Assembly (NCBI GenBank): GCA_027422505.1
Contig: JAPQWV010000303.1
Span: 620,001 to 684,000 of the forward strand
Source: Craterostigma plantagineum
Lineage: Eukaryota > Streptophyta > Magnoliopsida > Lamiales > Linderniaceae
DNA: 64,000 nucleotides
Direction of reading: 5' to 3'
Part shown: positions 47,561 to 57,358 of the stretch, piece by piece
Layout of the letters: the number at the start of each line of letters is the position of its first letter
Position numbering within the stretch: position 1 is the stretch's first letter
Position numbers and translations under genes: made by a program
The notes under the pieces: model-generated
Told to the model about the DNA's origin: nothing
The model's input: only the letters and a program-made list of their open reading frames with translations
Databases searched by the model: none

Positions 47561-48354
47561 TTATGACTATTAGTTTTTTTTTTTTCGGAAACGATTGGTT
47601 TTGCATTTTTTCAAAAAATTGTACAAGGCTAAGTAGCCAACCAGACCTTCTGCGTACACGGAATTCGCAGATAGGTAAATGCTCACATGGAGCCACAAAG
47701 TCAAAACATATAAGAAAACATTCTACAGCACGCCAACAGGAAAGAAAAGTTGTAAGCAAAACAAAAAAGAGGCTCCATCACATCACGGTCCCTGCATTGG
47801 CATCCACATCCCTACAGCAACCACATCAGCGACACTCCAAGAACTCCGCCCACTCAAAACCTGCCATCTCAACTACAGTTTTATCCTCCTGCCATTCGCC
47901 CTTGAAGAGCCAAAGATTGCGGGTCTTCCATAACATCCAAAGTAAATAAACTGTCAATTGAACTCTATGTTGGAAGATTTCTTTTTTGGGTCCAGCGCAC
48001 ACAAATCCCCACCAATCATTAAAGCATCCAACCCCATCCTTAATGAAGTTCCAAGTCACCGGCGCTAACTTCCAAATATTGCATGCCCGGGGACATTTGA
48101 AAAAGATATGTTCCATGGATTCTTCACATTCCCACAAGAAGAGCAAAACGTATCCAGCTGCACCCCCTTCTTTTCAAATTTAACTTTGTGGGAAGGACAT
48201 CATGAAGACATCTCCAAAGGAAGTGTTTCAATTTGTTCTTGATCCTCAGTTTCCAAACAAACAACCATAACTTTTTCATATTTTCCCCTCGATCACTGCT
48301 TTCAGGCTTGTCCTTACAAGGAGCACTATCCGAGAGCATTTTATGACTATTAGT
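47561..48354 (-). mobile_element. 5'-truncated LINE (L1-type) insertion with 14-bp target duplication
   Basis: The word TTATGACTATTAGT occurs at 47561-47574 and 48341-48354. Directly inside the left copy is a T11 run, the poly(A) tail of a minus-strand element. The body (48340 to 47586) encodes the zinc-binding end of a LINE reverse transcriptase: VWKLRIKNKLKHFLWRCLHD and LPTKLNLKRRG, then in another frame CEESMEHIFFKCPRACNIWK and FNDWWGFVCAGPKK. Only the last about 750 bp are present, with a frame change near 48140, so it is a dead-on-arrival copy of an L1-type retroposon. Confidence 0.9.
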
Positions 48355-48690
48355 GAACCTTAAAAAAAATGAATCTCAAGTTACTCTATGTAAGGAAGGG
48401 ACTCTTGTCTATAATGAGCTTACTTCATTCTTCGAACACAAGACTTGGCGAACATCAGCTTTTTAAACCTTACACTTAAGGAACAATAATGGAATAATAA
48501 TCATTGTTCTATTTTTTTTTCTCTATCATGTCTAATCTAATTGTGTATATCAAGGATTCATTTGTCAGACACTGTCATACATTGCTTCTCTAAATAACAA
48601 TAGAATCATCGAACTCGTTCTTTTCTGCAATAATGTGTCTCCACGTTGAAGTAAACATAAACTGTTGCTACAGTTGCTACTCATCAATCC
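48355..48690. other. Proximal promoter region of the ankyrin gene
   Basis: About 340 bp between the LINE insertion and the TATA box. No coding sequence or other element recognised. Confidence 0.45.
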
Positions 48691-48698
48691 TATATAAA
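48691..48698 (+). promoter_or_regulatory. TATA box of the ankyrin gene
   Basis: TATATAAA 49 bp before the main ATG. The phrase TATAAACGTAATGGA occurs twice (48692 and 48730), so an ATG at 48703 with a 23-codon frame overlaps the main start; whether it is transcribed depends on which TATA is used. Confidence 0.5.
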
Positions 48699-48739
48699 CG
48701 TAATGGAAGCCAACGAAGAAGAAGAAGAATATAAACGTA

Positions 48740-51725
48740 ATGGAGATAATCACATCAGAAGAAGAAGCAGCTAAAAAGTTCACCACCGACTTAGTCTTCA
48801 AGCTCGTAATGCAGAAACAATGGCAGCGAATCATTGAATACTACCAGCAGAAATTACTCGAGCCCAACACAAGGATCACCCAATCCAAGGAAACCGCCCT
48901 CCACGTGGCAGTTTCCAGCCTACACAGCGACGAAGAGGCCGACCTAATCACGGGAATGATCGACTGCGCCTCGCCGGAAGATCTGAAGCTGAAGAACTCC
49001 GGCGGAGACACGCCCCTCCACCTGGCGGCGACGGCCGGCTGGAACAGCGTGTGCTCGAAGATCGCGAGGAAGGACAGGGCGCTCGTCGGGGTTCGCAACG
49101 ACGCCGGCGAAACCCCTCTTTTCGCTGCCGCCCACCACGGCAAACACGAGGCTTTCCTCGCCTTGCACGAGGCTTACCTCGACGGCGACGGGAATAATCG
49201 CGGGGCTATCGATGGGAACGGTTTGGTCCCGCTGTTTACGAGGTCCGACGACGGAAACACCGTACTGCACTCTGCCATCGCCGGCGAACATTTCAGTAAG
49301 AGTAAATAATTAATTTCTGTTCCTTCCGTTTATTTATTACGGAGCGCGTCGATTTTGCTGTCTGTCTGAACGCAGGATTGGCTTATTGGATAATTCAAAA
49401 CTATGGAATTCTGAGCAGCAGAAAGAACGTTAATGGAGAAACTCCGCTCCATTTTCTTGCAAGGAAGCCTAATGTGTTCGAAAGCAGCAGCAGTAAGGGC
49501 CCAATTGAGTCCATTATCTACAGCTGTAAGGATCTTCTAGCTTTTGTTCTTTCTTGTGGGATTTATATTTGATCATCAATGATAGTTTTAATATGATAAC
49601 GAAAAGGCGTTCTGATCGAAAAGATGAAGTCCTCGGATTGTTTTCCGAAGAGTCGAAATACCGCCATTTCGTCGGAAAGCGAGAACGTCGACGAGCTCAA
49701 GTGCCCGCCCAACTACAAGACGTGCTCGGAGGCCTTCGGTCTTGTTAAGTCTCTGATCAAAATATGTTTCTCAGGTACAACATATATCATATCTTTCGAA
49801 AATAGCATAGCCATTTTTCTCCAAGGTTGGTCAGAAAAGTTAATATATTTTTATTCCCGAACAAAGACCTCTCCGTTAGTAATAAATCCCGAAATCGTGA
49901 CGTGGAGAATCAAACTCGCGGAGAACGTAAAGGTCGATACATGGATCATCATCGGGTCGAAGAGAAAACTATTACGGGTACTTAACTTCTTTTTTTTTTT
50001 AATTCGCTAAAAAAAAGAGATTGCGCTGATTAATTAACGACAGATAATATAATGCAGCGTGCGCGGGAGAAGAGACTAAGCACGAAGATTTATTCCCCGC
50101 CCACTGCGCCACCTGCGTTTTCTTCTTCTACTTCGTGATGAAGATCGTCCTGACAGTCCTCGGACTAGGTAATAATTAATAATTAATAATTAGAACAGTT
50201 CGATCGTAATTTATACATACATCGATCGCCATGCACGCACTAATAAATCGATCGATCCCATGCATGCAACAATACGTACTAACTTAGGGTTTTGGAAGAT
50301 AAACAAGATCAAAGACGAGAAGCGAAAGAACGTCCACGCCAAGCAAGTCATGAAGGACTTAATCAAATCCACGTCGCCCTACCAATACGGCTACGACGGC
50401 CAAGACCCGCGCGACCAATCCCTAAAATACCCTCAGATCGGCCCAACTTTTGCCCCTCCCCTCAAATACGATCCCAGCGATATTAACAACGACCCCATTC
50501 CCGATAATCCCAGCGGCGCAAATTCTCCAAGTATGTTTTTTTTCTTCGTTAAGCAAACAATGAATTCGTACGACGGCGTACTATAGTATAAGGGTGGGTG
50601 GTCATTGCTTTGCTTTTGCAGTGAAAAGAGCGAAAAAGGGGGACACGCCGATTTTAATAGCAGTGAAGAACGGCATCTCCGAGATGGTCGAGGAGATCTT
50701 CAGTTCGGTTCCTATTTCGATCCACGATGTCGATTCCAAGGGCAAGGGACTGCTTTTGGTGGCTGCTGAGAATAGGCAAACGGCCGTGCTTAGGCTTTTG
50801 CTGAAGAGCAAACCGCCCGAATATGTCTTCCATCGAGTCGATAGACAAGGGAATGGAATACTTCACCTCGCCGCGAAATTGGAGAAAGATTTCCATCCAT
50901 GGAAGATTCCCGGCGCTGCTCTTCAGATGCAGAGAGAGCTCATATGGTATAAGGTATTGATAATAAATTATTAAGACAGATTATCCCTTATTGCAATAAG
51001 AGAATAAGGTTAGGACAATGGTAATATACAGTATGTGAAGAAGTCTTTCCCGGCGTTGTCCATTGCTGACGAGAACGAAAAGGGCGAAATCCCAAACAAA
51101 ATCTTCACCGAGACGCACAAAGACCTCGTCAAGGAAGGAGCTGAGTGGCTGCGCAAGACGTCAGAGTCTTGCTCGGTCATCGCTGCGCTGATCGCCGGGG
51201 TGGCGTTCGCCACGTCTGCGTCCGTTCCCGGCGGCACCGACGATCAGACTGGGCTGCCCAAATTGCAAGGCAAGTGAAATTTTTATCGACATTGTACGAC
51301 TTCGGTTAGGAAAAAAAAATTCATCTTTTTATCGGTTAAAAACTCAAACAGGGACGGCGAACTTCGACATATTCTCCGTGGCGTCGCTCCTTGCGCTGTG
51401 CTTGTCGGTGACTTCGCTAGTCTGTTTTCTGGCGATTATCACGTCGAGGTTCGAGGAGAAGAAGTTTAGGATGAATCTGCCTATGAAGCTCATGCTTGGT
51501 CTGAGCTGCTTGTTCATGTCCATAGCGGCCATGTTAGTGTCTTTCTCCACGGCGCATAGCTTTATTATGGGGGAGAAGATGAAGATTGCTGCTCTGCCCA
51601 TATATATGGCCGTTGGCGTACCTTTGATGATCTTCCTCGTCGCTCAGCTGCCGTTGTACGTCGACCTTTTGCAGGCGACTTTGGTGAGCGTTCCTCTGAG
51701 GAGTTACAAGGTGTACTATCAGTAG
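48740..51725 (+). CDS. Ankyrin-repeat membrane protein, ACD6/ITN1-like, PGG domain
   Basis: Eight exons: 48740-49295, 49376-49525, 49607-49774, 50058-50168, 50288-50530, 50622-50953, 51032-51269 and 51352-51725, all in phase, give 723 residues. N-terminal ankyrin repeats include KETALHVAVSS, GGDTPLHLAATAGW, AGETPLFAAAHHGK, DGNTVLHSAIAGEH and NGETPLHFLARKP. A linker with a hydrophobic patch FFFYFVMKIVLTVLGLG follows, then a second set (GDTPILIAVKNGISEMVEEI, GNGILHLAAKL). The C-terminal PGG domain has ETHKDLVKEGAEWLRKTSES, VIAALIAGVAFATSASVPGG and four membrane spans. Relatives act at the plasma membrane or ER in salicylate defence (ACD6) or salt stress (ITN1); the exact role here is unknown. 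Intron 7 starts with GC (exon ends CAAG, intron begins GCAAGT). Fast-evolving, often tandem family; here single. Confidence 0.92.
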
Positions 51726-51944
51726 TTTGGACAAGATTTTACTTGCATCCTCAGTAAAGAAAGCTTGATGCTTGTGTTGTGTGTTGTAATAAGATCATGT
51801 TTTGCTGCTGTTCCTCTTTACATCAACTGAACCCAAACTGAAGAATGTACATACAAGTGTGTAATCATGGTACGACTTCAAACGAATGACAGTGCTAACA
51901 CAGAAGAGATAAAGAACAACGGATTAGATTTCATTTTAGTTCGT

Positions 51945-53435
51945 TTACATCATCCACCCCACGGGCCTTGCGTTGCTGATGTCGTAGGGGGGTCGCTGCC
52001 TTTTCTTTAGCGTTAGAGGGTCTTGAAATTCGACGGTAGGTTGGGGAACGTTACCGTCTCCAAGACGAGCGCTGACATTATTATTATTATTACCTCCTTT
52101 GATTGCTAGTTCAGACAGTTCTTGACTAGCAGCTTCAAGGCAAGAAGAAGATACTGAAGCCTGATCACCCAATGCTCTGCAAGCTTTTTCGAGGATGGAT
52201 TGCAGATACTTGCCTTGCGCTTCGACGCGGATATCGAGATGGCGTTGAACCTATGCAATCAAGATTCTGTAAGAACTTCGATTTTCTTTCTTTTTTTTTT
52301 TATGTGGGTTCATAGTTTAATGTAAGATGAAAAACAGCCAACTGTAAGAAGAGATTAGACCTCTAGCTGCTCGTGAAGTCTTCTTTGGATCTCCATTTGT
52401 GTACGCAGAGCCTCGGTCACTTTGAAGCCTCTGCGAACAGAGCGAAGGCGTAGTTATAATGACGATCGAAGGACATCAAATCGTTGATATGAAACCAAAA
52501 TAAATAAGAGACGAAAATCGGGGGAGAAAATATACTCGTTGACTGCATCTTGAGAAATCATCCTTGCCGATGGCGTCGAAGCAGAACAACCTGTATCTTG
52601 GCTCTCGGAAACAGAGGACACTGCGGAGAATTTTGCAGAGAATCAATCACTATATGGAATCAAGGATGTAATAGATAAATCTTACAAAGCTTATGATTAC
52701 CATCTTTAGAGCTGTCAACCAAATCCTTGTTAGCTTGCTTCCCCAATCGGTATTTCTACAAACACAATTGCCATTTGAAAAGCCTCTTTGGTTGATCATT
52801 ACATCTACGTATGAAGTTGTCTTCTTTCCTTACAAACAACAATGTAACGAAATAAATACCTGAAGATGCGACTTTAAATGGTACAGCGTCAGCCCTTTCA
52901 CTCCCATCGTTCGAAGAATCGTCTTCGGCGTTGCTTCTGCGTAAAAGAAAAGGAATAAGCTTGCAAGCTACCGATTCAATCGACTAAGTCTTGAAAAACA
53001 TATGAAGTCAACACAAATGCTCAACGAAAATGCAAAAAATAAAAAAAAAAATAAAAAATTCTCCAGCACAACGAAGAATCCTCAGAAATTAACAACTGCG
53101 GTCAGTATCTATCTAAAAACTGAATCTTGCCCACACACAACGAAACATATCCGAGACGAAACCCGTGAAGAAAATAAAAAAAAAAAAATTGAGGAAAGAT
53201 TTGAAAATGATAATGAAAAATAAAAGAGCGGACTTTCTGGGCCACCGAGCTGTGTCACTGCATCGACAAATCTCTCGTGTAGCTCAGCCGTCCATCTGAG
53301 GCGCGGTTTCGGGTCGGATGTAAGAACAAGCCCACAAGAGTCCACGGGCAAGTTCGACCCGTCCAACCCCGACCCGCCGTGGTGGTGGACAGTCGTCTCT
53401 ATTCCCAAGCCGTGTATTGGCAGAGATGAATACAT
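51945..53435 (-). CDS. MYB-CC (GARP) transcription factor, PHL2/PHL3-like
   Basis: Nuclear factor of the PHR1/PHL family that binds P1BS sites in phosphate-starvation genes (family knowledge). Six exons on the minus strand: 53435-53234, 52936-52860, 52755-52701, 52620-52536, 52430-52361 and 52250-51945, phases all closing, give 264 residues. The GARP MYB domain spans the first three exons: DPKPRLRWTAELHERFVDAV, TQLGGPEKATPKTILRTMGV, KGLTLYHLKSHLQKYRLGKQ. The coiled-coil domain follows with LRTQMEIQRRLHEQLEVQRH and EAQGKYLQSILEKACRALGD. The N-terminal LPVDSCGLVLTSDPK and the SESQDTGCSAS linker point to the PHL2/PHL3 (UNE16) clade; the C-terminal part after the LSELAIK block is shorter than in Arabidopsis and contains an Asn run. 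Convergent with the ankyrin gene, 219 bp between stops. Confidence 0.92.
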
Positions 53436-54952
53436 TCTTCAGTGGTTTGGTTTGTGTTTGAAGGTAGAGAAGGTAAGGTATGGCGTGAGAGGGATACAAA
53501 ATTCAGTATTACATTACAAAACAATATAAAAAGACAGTGATTGATGTCTTGATGTGTGCTGTCTTTGTCTCTCGTCGGACGATGTGACTCACGCTTATTT
53601 TAATGTTGTACGTTTAATTCCCAAAGTTATATGCCACGTCGTATATAGAAATATCCAAATTGCAATATAAAAATGTTGTCTATGCTACAATACAACGAAG
53701 CAAATACATCATACCTTTTGCTAATAATTTAACATCTAATTTTAAATTGAATTCAGAAATTATGAATCATTTGATAGCATGTGGAATTGACGCGAGTGAC
53801 TCAGCCCACCTTCCGCATACGGCGCCTTGTGGACCTTACAAAATAGTGTTTTTTTAAAAACTTCATAAACAAATAATATGTACGTATATATAACAAATAT
53901 AATCGTAGAAATAAAATAAATGTCCCAATCTTTTTAGTATTCTCGTTGGCTACGATGAATTAAGTGTGCGGGACTTGTATTCCTTGTATTGACTTGAAGA
54001 CGAGGAGGATTAAATTGGCCTAAAGTTTCGATGATGAGGTTTTGAATTATGTGTTTGGATGCTCTTTAGACTGACTAGCCTTTGCTTCAATTTGACTATC
54101 CATCAATTATAAGTCTAAATAATATACATGTCGAGAGCTTAGCTATATTGGGTCCTTATTACCCTACCCCACAAGCGAAGGGAAATTACAAAAAGGACGA
54201 GCGTTAATCAATCACTCAATTCAAGTCAACTTTCCGCAAAATAAAATGACAAATAATGGGATAATTCCCAATTATTACCCAAAGTGAAGATTACAAAACC
54301 AAGAAAAAGAGTAGTTGGGTCATCGCCATGTGTAAGAAACTGGTCGCTCATCAATGGATTGGGCTTTTGCTATTCGGCCTACTTCGATAAGATAATCAAG
54401 AGAATACAAATGAGTTGCTTTCTACATCCCTCATTATCTCTTTCAATTTTCAAATCATGCATTCTAGAGATGATATGTTGGTTGAAAACTTTATTTTCAA
54501 CGACGATCACGGATACACTCAACGAGGAAAATTATCAATGAGAAGACATAGTTTGGTGACAGTATTAAATGAAAAAGCTTAGTAGTAGCTTCGAATAAAT
54601 GCCATTTCATATCAACCTCTACTTCATGGATATATATCTTCACGAGACGCGGATAACCATAATGGCAATAATCAATAGTTGAGCTGTAATGAGTGGCTGC
54701 GGAATACTCAAGTAGTTGAACATTGGAACCCTACCAACTCAAACCTTCCATCCATGTTCGTGAAAAATAATATACAATATATATGCAATAAAAAAGAAAC
54801 AGAAAATAATGGACGAGTGAATTTTGGAGTTCGAACTAAATTTGAAGAAGTAGGGGGCAGTTGGAGAAAGTAATGACGGTTGATTGATATGGTTGGGACC
54901 TACTACCATGTGGCTCTCTAGCTTTTAGAAAGAACTGTAAAATAATTTTCAC
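53436..54952. other. Intergenic DNA between PHL and glycine-rich genes
   Basis: About 1.5 kb, a divergent promoter region. AT-rich with a few short open frames lacking motifs (53660-53857, 54284-54541, 54679-54873). No element recognised. Confidence 0.45.
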
Positions 54953-54960
54953 TATAAATA
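54953..54960 (+). promoter_or_regulatory. TATA box of the glycine-rich protein gene
   Basis: TATAAATA 81 bp upstream of the chosen ATG at 55034. Confidence 0.55.
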
Positions 54961-55033
54961 CACTTAGGTAGTTGAGATGTGATGCAGATGCATGCGCATG
55001 CAAGAGGTGTTATATATTGTAAGACATTATATA

Positions 55034-55665
55034 ATGAAGATGACGATGAGCCATTCAGTTCTTGGTTTTCTTTTGCTGTCTTGTCTTTTTGTTGCCCTAG
55101 CTTTTGCTGAGATTACCGCCAATGAAAATAATGGGGTTGAAAATGGCGACGCAAAGTTCTTTGGTAAGCCGTTTCTGCACAAGCCTAAGCCTTTTCTTGG
55201 AAAGCCTTATGGCCCACGTCTCGGCCATGGGATCTATAAGAAACGGCTGAGGCATGGGTACGGCGGCGGCGGCGGACTTGGAGGAGGTGGCGGTTTGGGC
55301 GGCGGTGGTGGGTTAGGAGGTGGAGGTGGTTTGGGCGGCGGTGGTGGGCTTGGAGGTGGAGGCGGTTTGGGGGTGGTGGTGGCTTAGGAGGTGGCGGAGG
55401 ACTTGGTGGTGGTGGCGGCGCCGGTGGAGGGTTTGGTGGAGGAGCAGGTGGAGGCTTAGGTGGTGGTGCCGGCGGTGGAGGTGGTTTGGGTGGAGGTGCT
55501 GGAGGCGGTTATGGAGCTGGTGGAGGATTGGGAGGTGGTGCAGGCGGAGGATTAGGTGGCGGCGCCGGTGGTGGAGGCGGATTTGGTGGGGGTGGTGGTC
55601 TTGGTGGTGGTGCCGGGGCCGGTGGAGGATTAGGAGGTGGTGGAGGATTTGGGGGCGGCCATTAA
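55034..55665 (+). CDS. Secreted glycine-rich protein, one-base frameshift
   Basis: Opens MKMTMSHSVLGFLLLSCLFV followed by ALAFA, a clear signal peptide with likely cleavage before EITANENN. A short basic-proline segment (HKPKPFLGKPYGPRLGHGIY) leads into a long (GGGGGL)n and GGGAGGG region, as in cell-wall structural glycine-rich proteins. I chose 55034 over an in-frame ATG at 54992 because the signal peptide starts there. In the annotated frame a stop occurs at 55385-55387, after the run of five G at 55369-55373. The Gly-rich pattern resumes one frame over and continues to GGGFGGGH and a stop at 55663-55665, so one G is missing from that run. Full length would be about 210 residues. A homopolymer read error is as likely as a true mutation. 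Function beyond a wall role cannot be told. Confidence 0.83.
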
Positions 55666-56317
55666 CTTGAGTACCGTTATAAATAAAATATTGTTTGTTG
55701 TTTGTGTTGGTCGTTATCGTTTTATGTTGTTAATTTCTTTTCCTTATTACATGTTTAATATTTAACTACGGTAGTATTGTAATAAAGATTCTGATGGAAG
55801 GTCAATAAAGATCCCCGCTGCACTGTTTGCTGTAATGGATTTCTCTTCATTAACAATCAGCCATGTAATAAACATTAATTTCATATTCATGCTGTTAATC
55901 ACTAATTAATTATCAAATCATATCGAACCACTTACTCTCTTTCTAGGGCAGGGCCACCTACTTCAGACAGGACAAACGCTCAAATCCATTCTATCTTCTG
56001 AATCTGAGAAATAATAATGACTAAAAGACAAAAAAAAAAAAGAAGGATTACATTCTGCATGGACACATCCAATTCATCATAAAAAAGACAACACCAAATG
56101 AATATTCATAATCACGTGAATTTCGGCCAACATGTGATTTTTATCAATGACTTTGCAGATTTTTCAAAATCATTGCCAAGAACCAACAAAGCTTGCATCA
56201 TCACAACAAGTGATACAAAATCGAAACTTACAGCCCATTTAACTACACAAACAGTAAATCAAATTCTGATAATATATATATATATATATATAAATATATA
56301 TATATATTACATAGACA
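55666..56317. other. Convergent intergenic region
   Basis: 3' flanks of the glycine-rich and CLE genes. Contains a (TA)n tract at about 56272-56307 close to the CLE stop codon. No other feature seen. Confidence 0.5.
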
Positions 56318-56635
56318 TCAGTTGGACTCGGGATTCGGACCACTTGGTACTTCGTGAGCATCATTAGCGAACTCATACTTGGAGTCGCCATTCACAGCGG
56401 CGTTTGAGGAAGACGAAGCTGAGCCGTCGTTATCAAGCGAAGTAGCTTCTGATCTTTGATGTTGTTGTTGATGAATAGGAGGATGATGGCGCGGACTGTT
56501 TTTAACACCTTGCTTGTTCGAAAGAGCCCTTAATCCTCTCGCAGCCCAGCAAAGATTCATTACATTTGTGAAAACAATCAAATGCGCAAAGAAAATGATG
56601 AGTGGAAGAACATGGGACTTCTTGGTCTTTGCCAT
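56318..56635 (-). CDS. CLE peptide precursor, TDIF (CLE41/CLE44) type, variant peptide
   Basis: Intronless 105-residue precursor. The start at 56635 gives MAKTKKSHVLPLIIFFAHLI, a secretory signal peptide; an in-frame ATG 39 bases upstream would put a non-hydrophobic stretch before it. The middle is low-complexity (His, Gln, Ser, Asn rich), as usual for CLE precursors. The protein ends exactly in the CLE dodecapeptide HEVPSGPNPESN, preceded by NDA. TDIF, from CLE41 and CLE44, is HEVPSGPNPISN: it is secreted from phloem, perceived by the PXY/TDR kinase, and keeps cambium cells dividing while blocking xylem differentiation (established). This copy differs from TDIF only at position 10 (Glu for Ile). 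That is a two- or three-base codon difference, so a single read error would not explain it. Residues known as important (His1, Val3, Gly6, Asn8, Pro9, Asn12) are kept. Activity of the variant is unknown. Confidence 0.9.
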   Translation of the reverse strand: MAKTKKSHVLPLIIFFAHLIVFTNVMNLCWAARGLRALSNKQGVKNSPRHHPPIHQQQHQRSEATSLDNDGSASSSSNAAVNGDSKYEFANDAHEVPSGPNPESN

Positions 56636-57358
56636 GACTTGAGAGCTTGTAATAATAATGTTCCCACCCCCCAAAATTCCACAAGGGATAATCTATACCC
56701 ATGAACCACGTCGGCGGACCTTCAAGATTGACTTCGGCCTTAGGAAACGAAGAAATTACATGTGAAGGTATTTTTAATGGTGGAAGGAGATGACTATGAG
56801 AAAAGATAACATTCCCGAGACATGTAATGTAAGTAACCCCTTGTAAGTGGTGCAATAATGAAATCGGGCAATGGAAAGAAAGATATAATAAAGGCACACA
56901 CGTACGCACATTTTAATTTTATACAAGTGGTAGGCCGCCATCAATGTCTCTCCTTTCTTAAACATGCCTTCACAACATTTCGAAATTCAAGACCTTTAAT
57001 TGCGGGTCAATCGAGATAATGCACGATTCTGAAATGTAGCTTAGTCACGTTTTTAGAAAATAACATTACAATATAGCGTTATATTTTATAATAAAGCTTC
57101 TTGGTCTTCAGATTTTGAAGCAGTACCACGTTGATGTTGTACCCTTCAGTTGGGCGGCCCGGCCCGGACCGGCCCGTTTGAATAATCATCTTAACTTCCC
57201 TTCCCCATAACACGGCGGTTAGAAAGAGGTAAGATCTCTGCTCATTTGAGAGTTAACATTTGAGCGAGTTTTTAAATATGATTTCCATAAGTAGTCATCT
57301 AACCTATTTTCATTTCAGCTCAGCAGCCATATTGCAGTGTATCCAATGAATCTATATC
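56636..57358. other. CLE promoter and CRM gene 3' flank
   Basis: About 720 bp. A GC-rich GGCGGCCCGGCCCGGACC patch (about 57151) resembles the motif of the hAT MITEs but has no terminal repeats here. Short open frames on the minus strand have no motifs. Confidence 0.4.

Noticed and set aside
48703..48774. 23-codon upstream frame overlapping the ankyrin start
   Set aside because: It begins only 5 bp after the TATA box, so the usual transcript would start downstream of its ATG; noted but not called.
55320..55670. Trp/Arg-rich 116-codon frame overlapping the glycine-rich gene
   Set aside because: Alternative frame of the GGT/GGA repeats; composition is an artefact.
57145..57180. GC-rich patch similar to the hAT MITE arms
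   Set aside because: No terminal inverted repeats or target duplication around it; at most a remnant.
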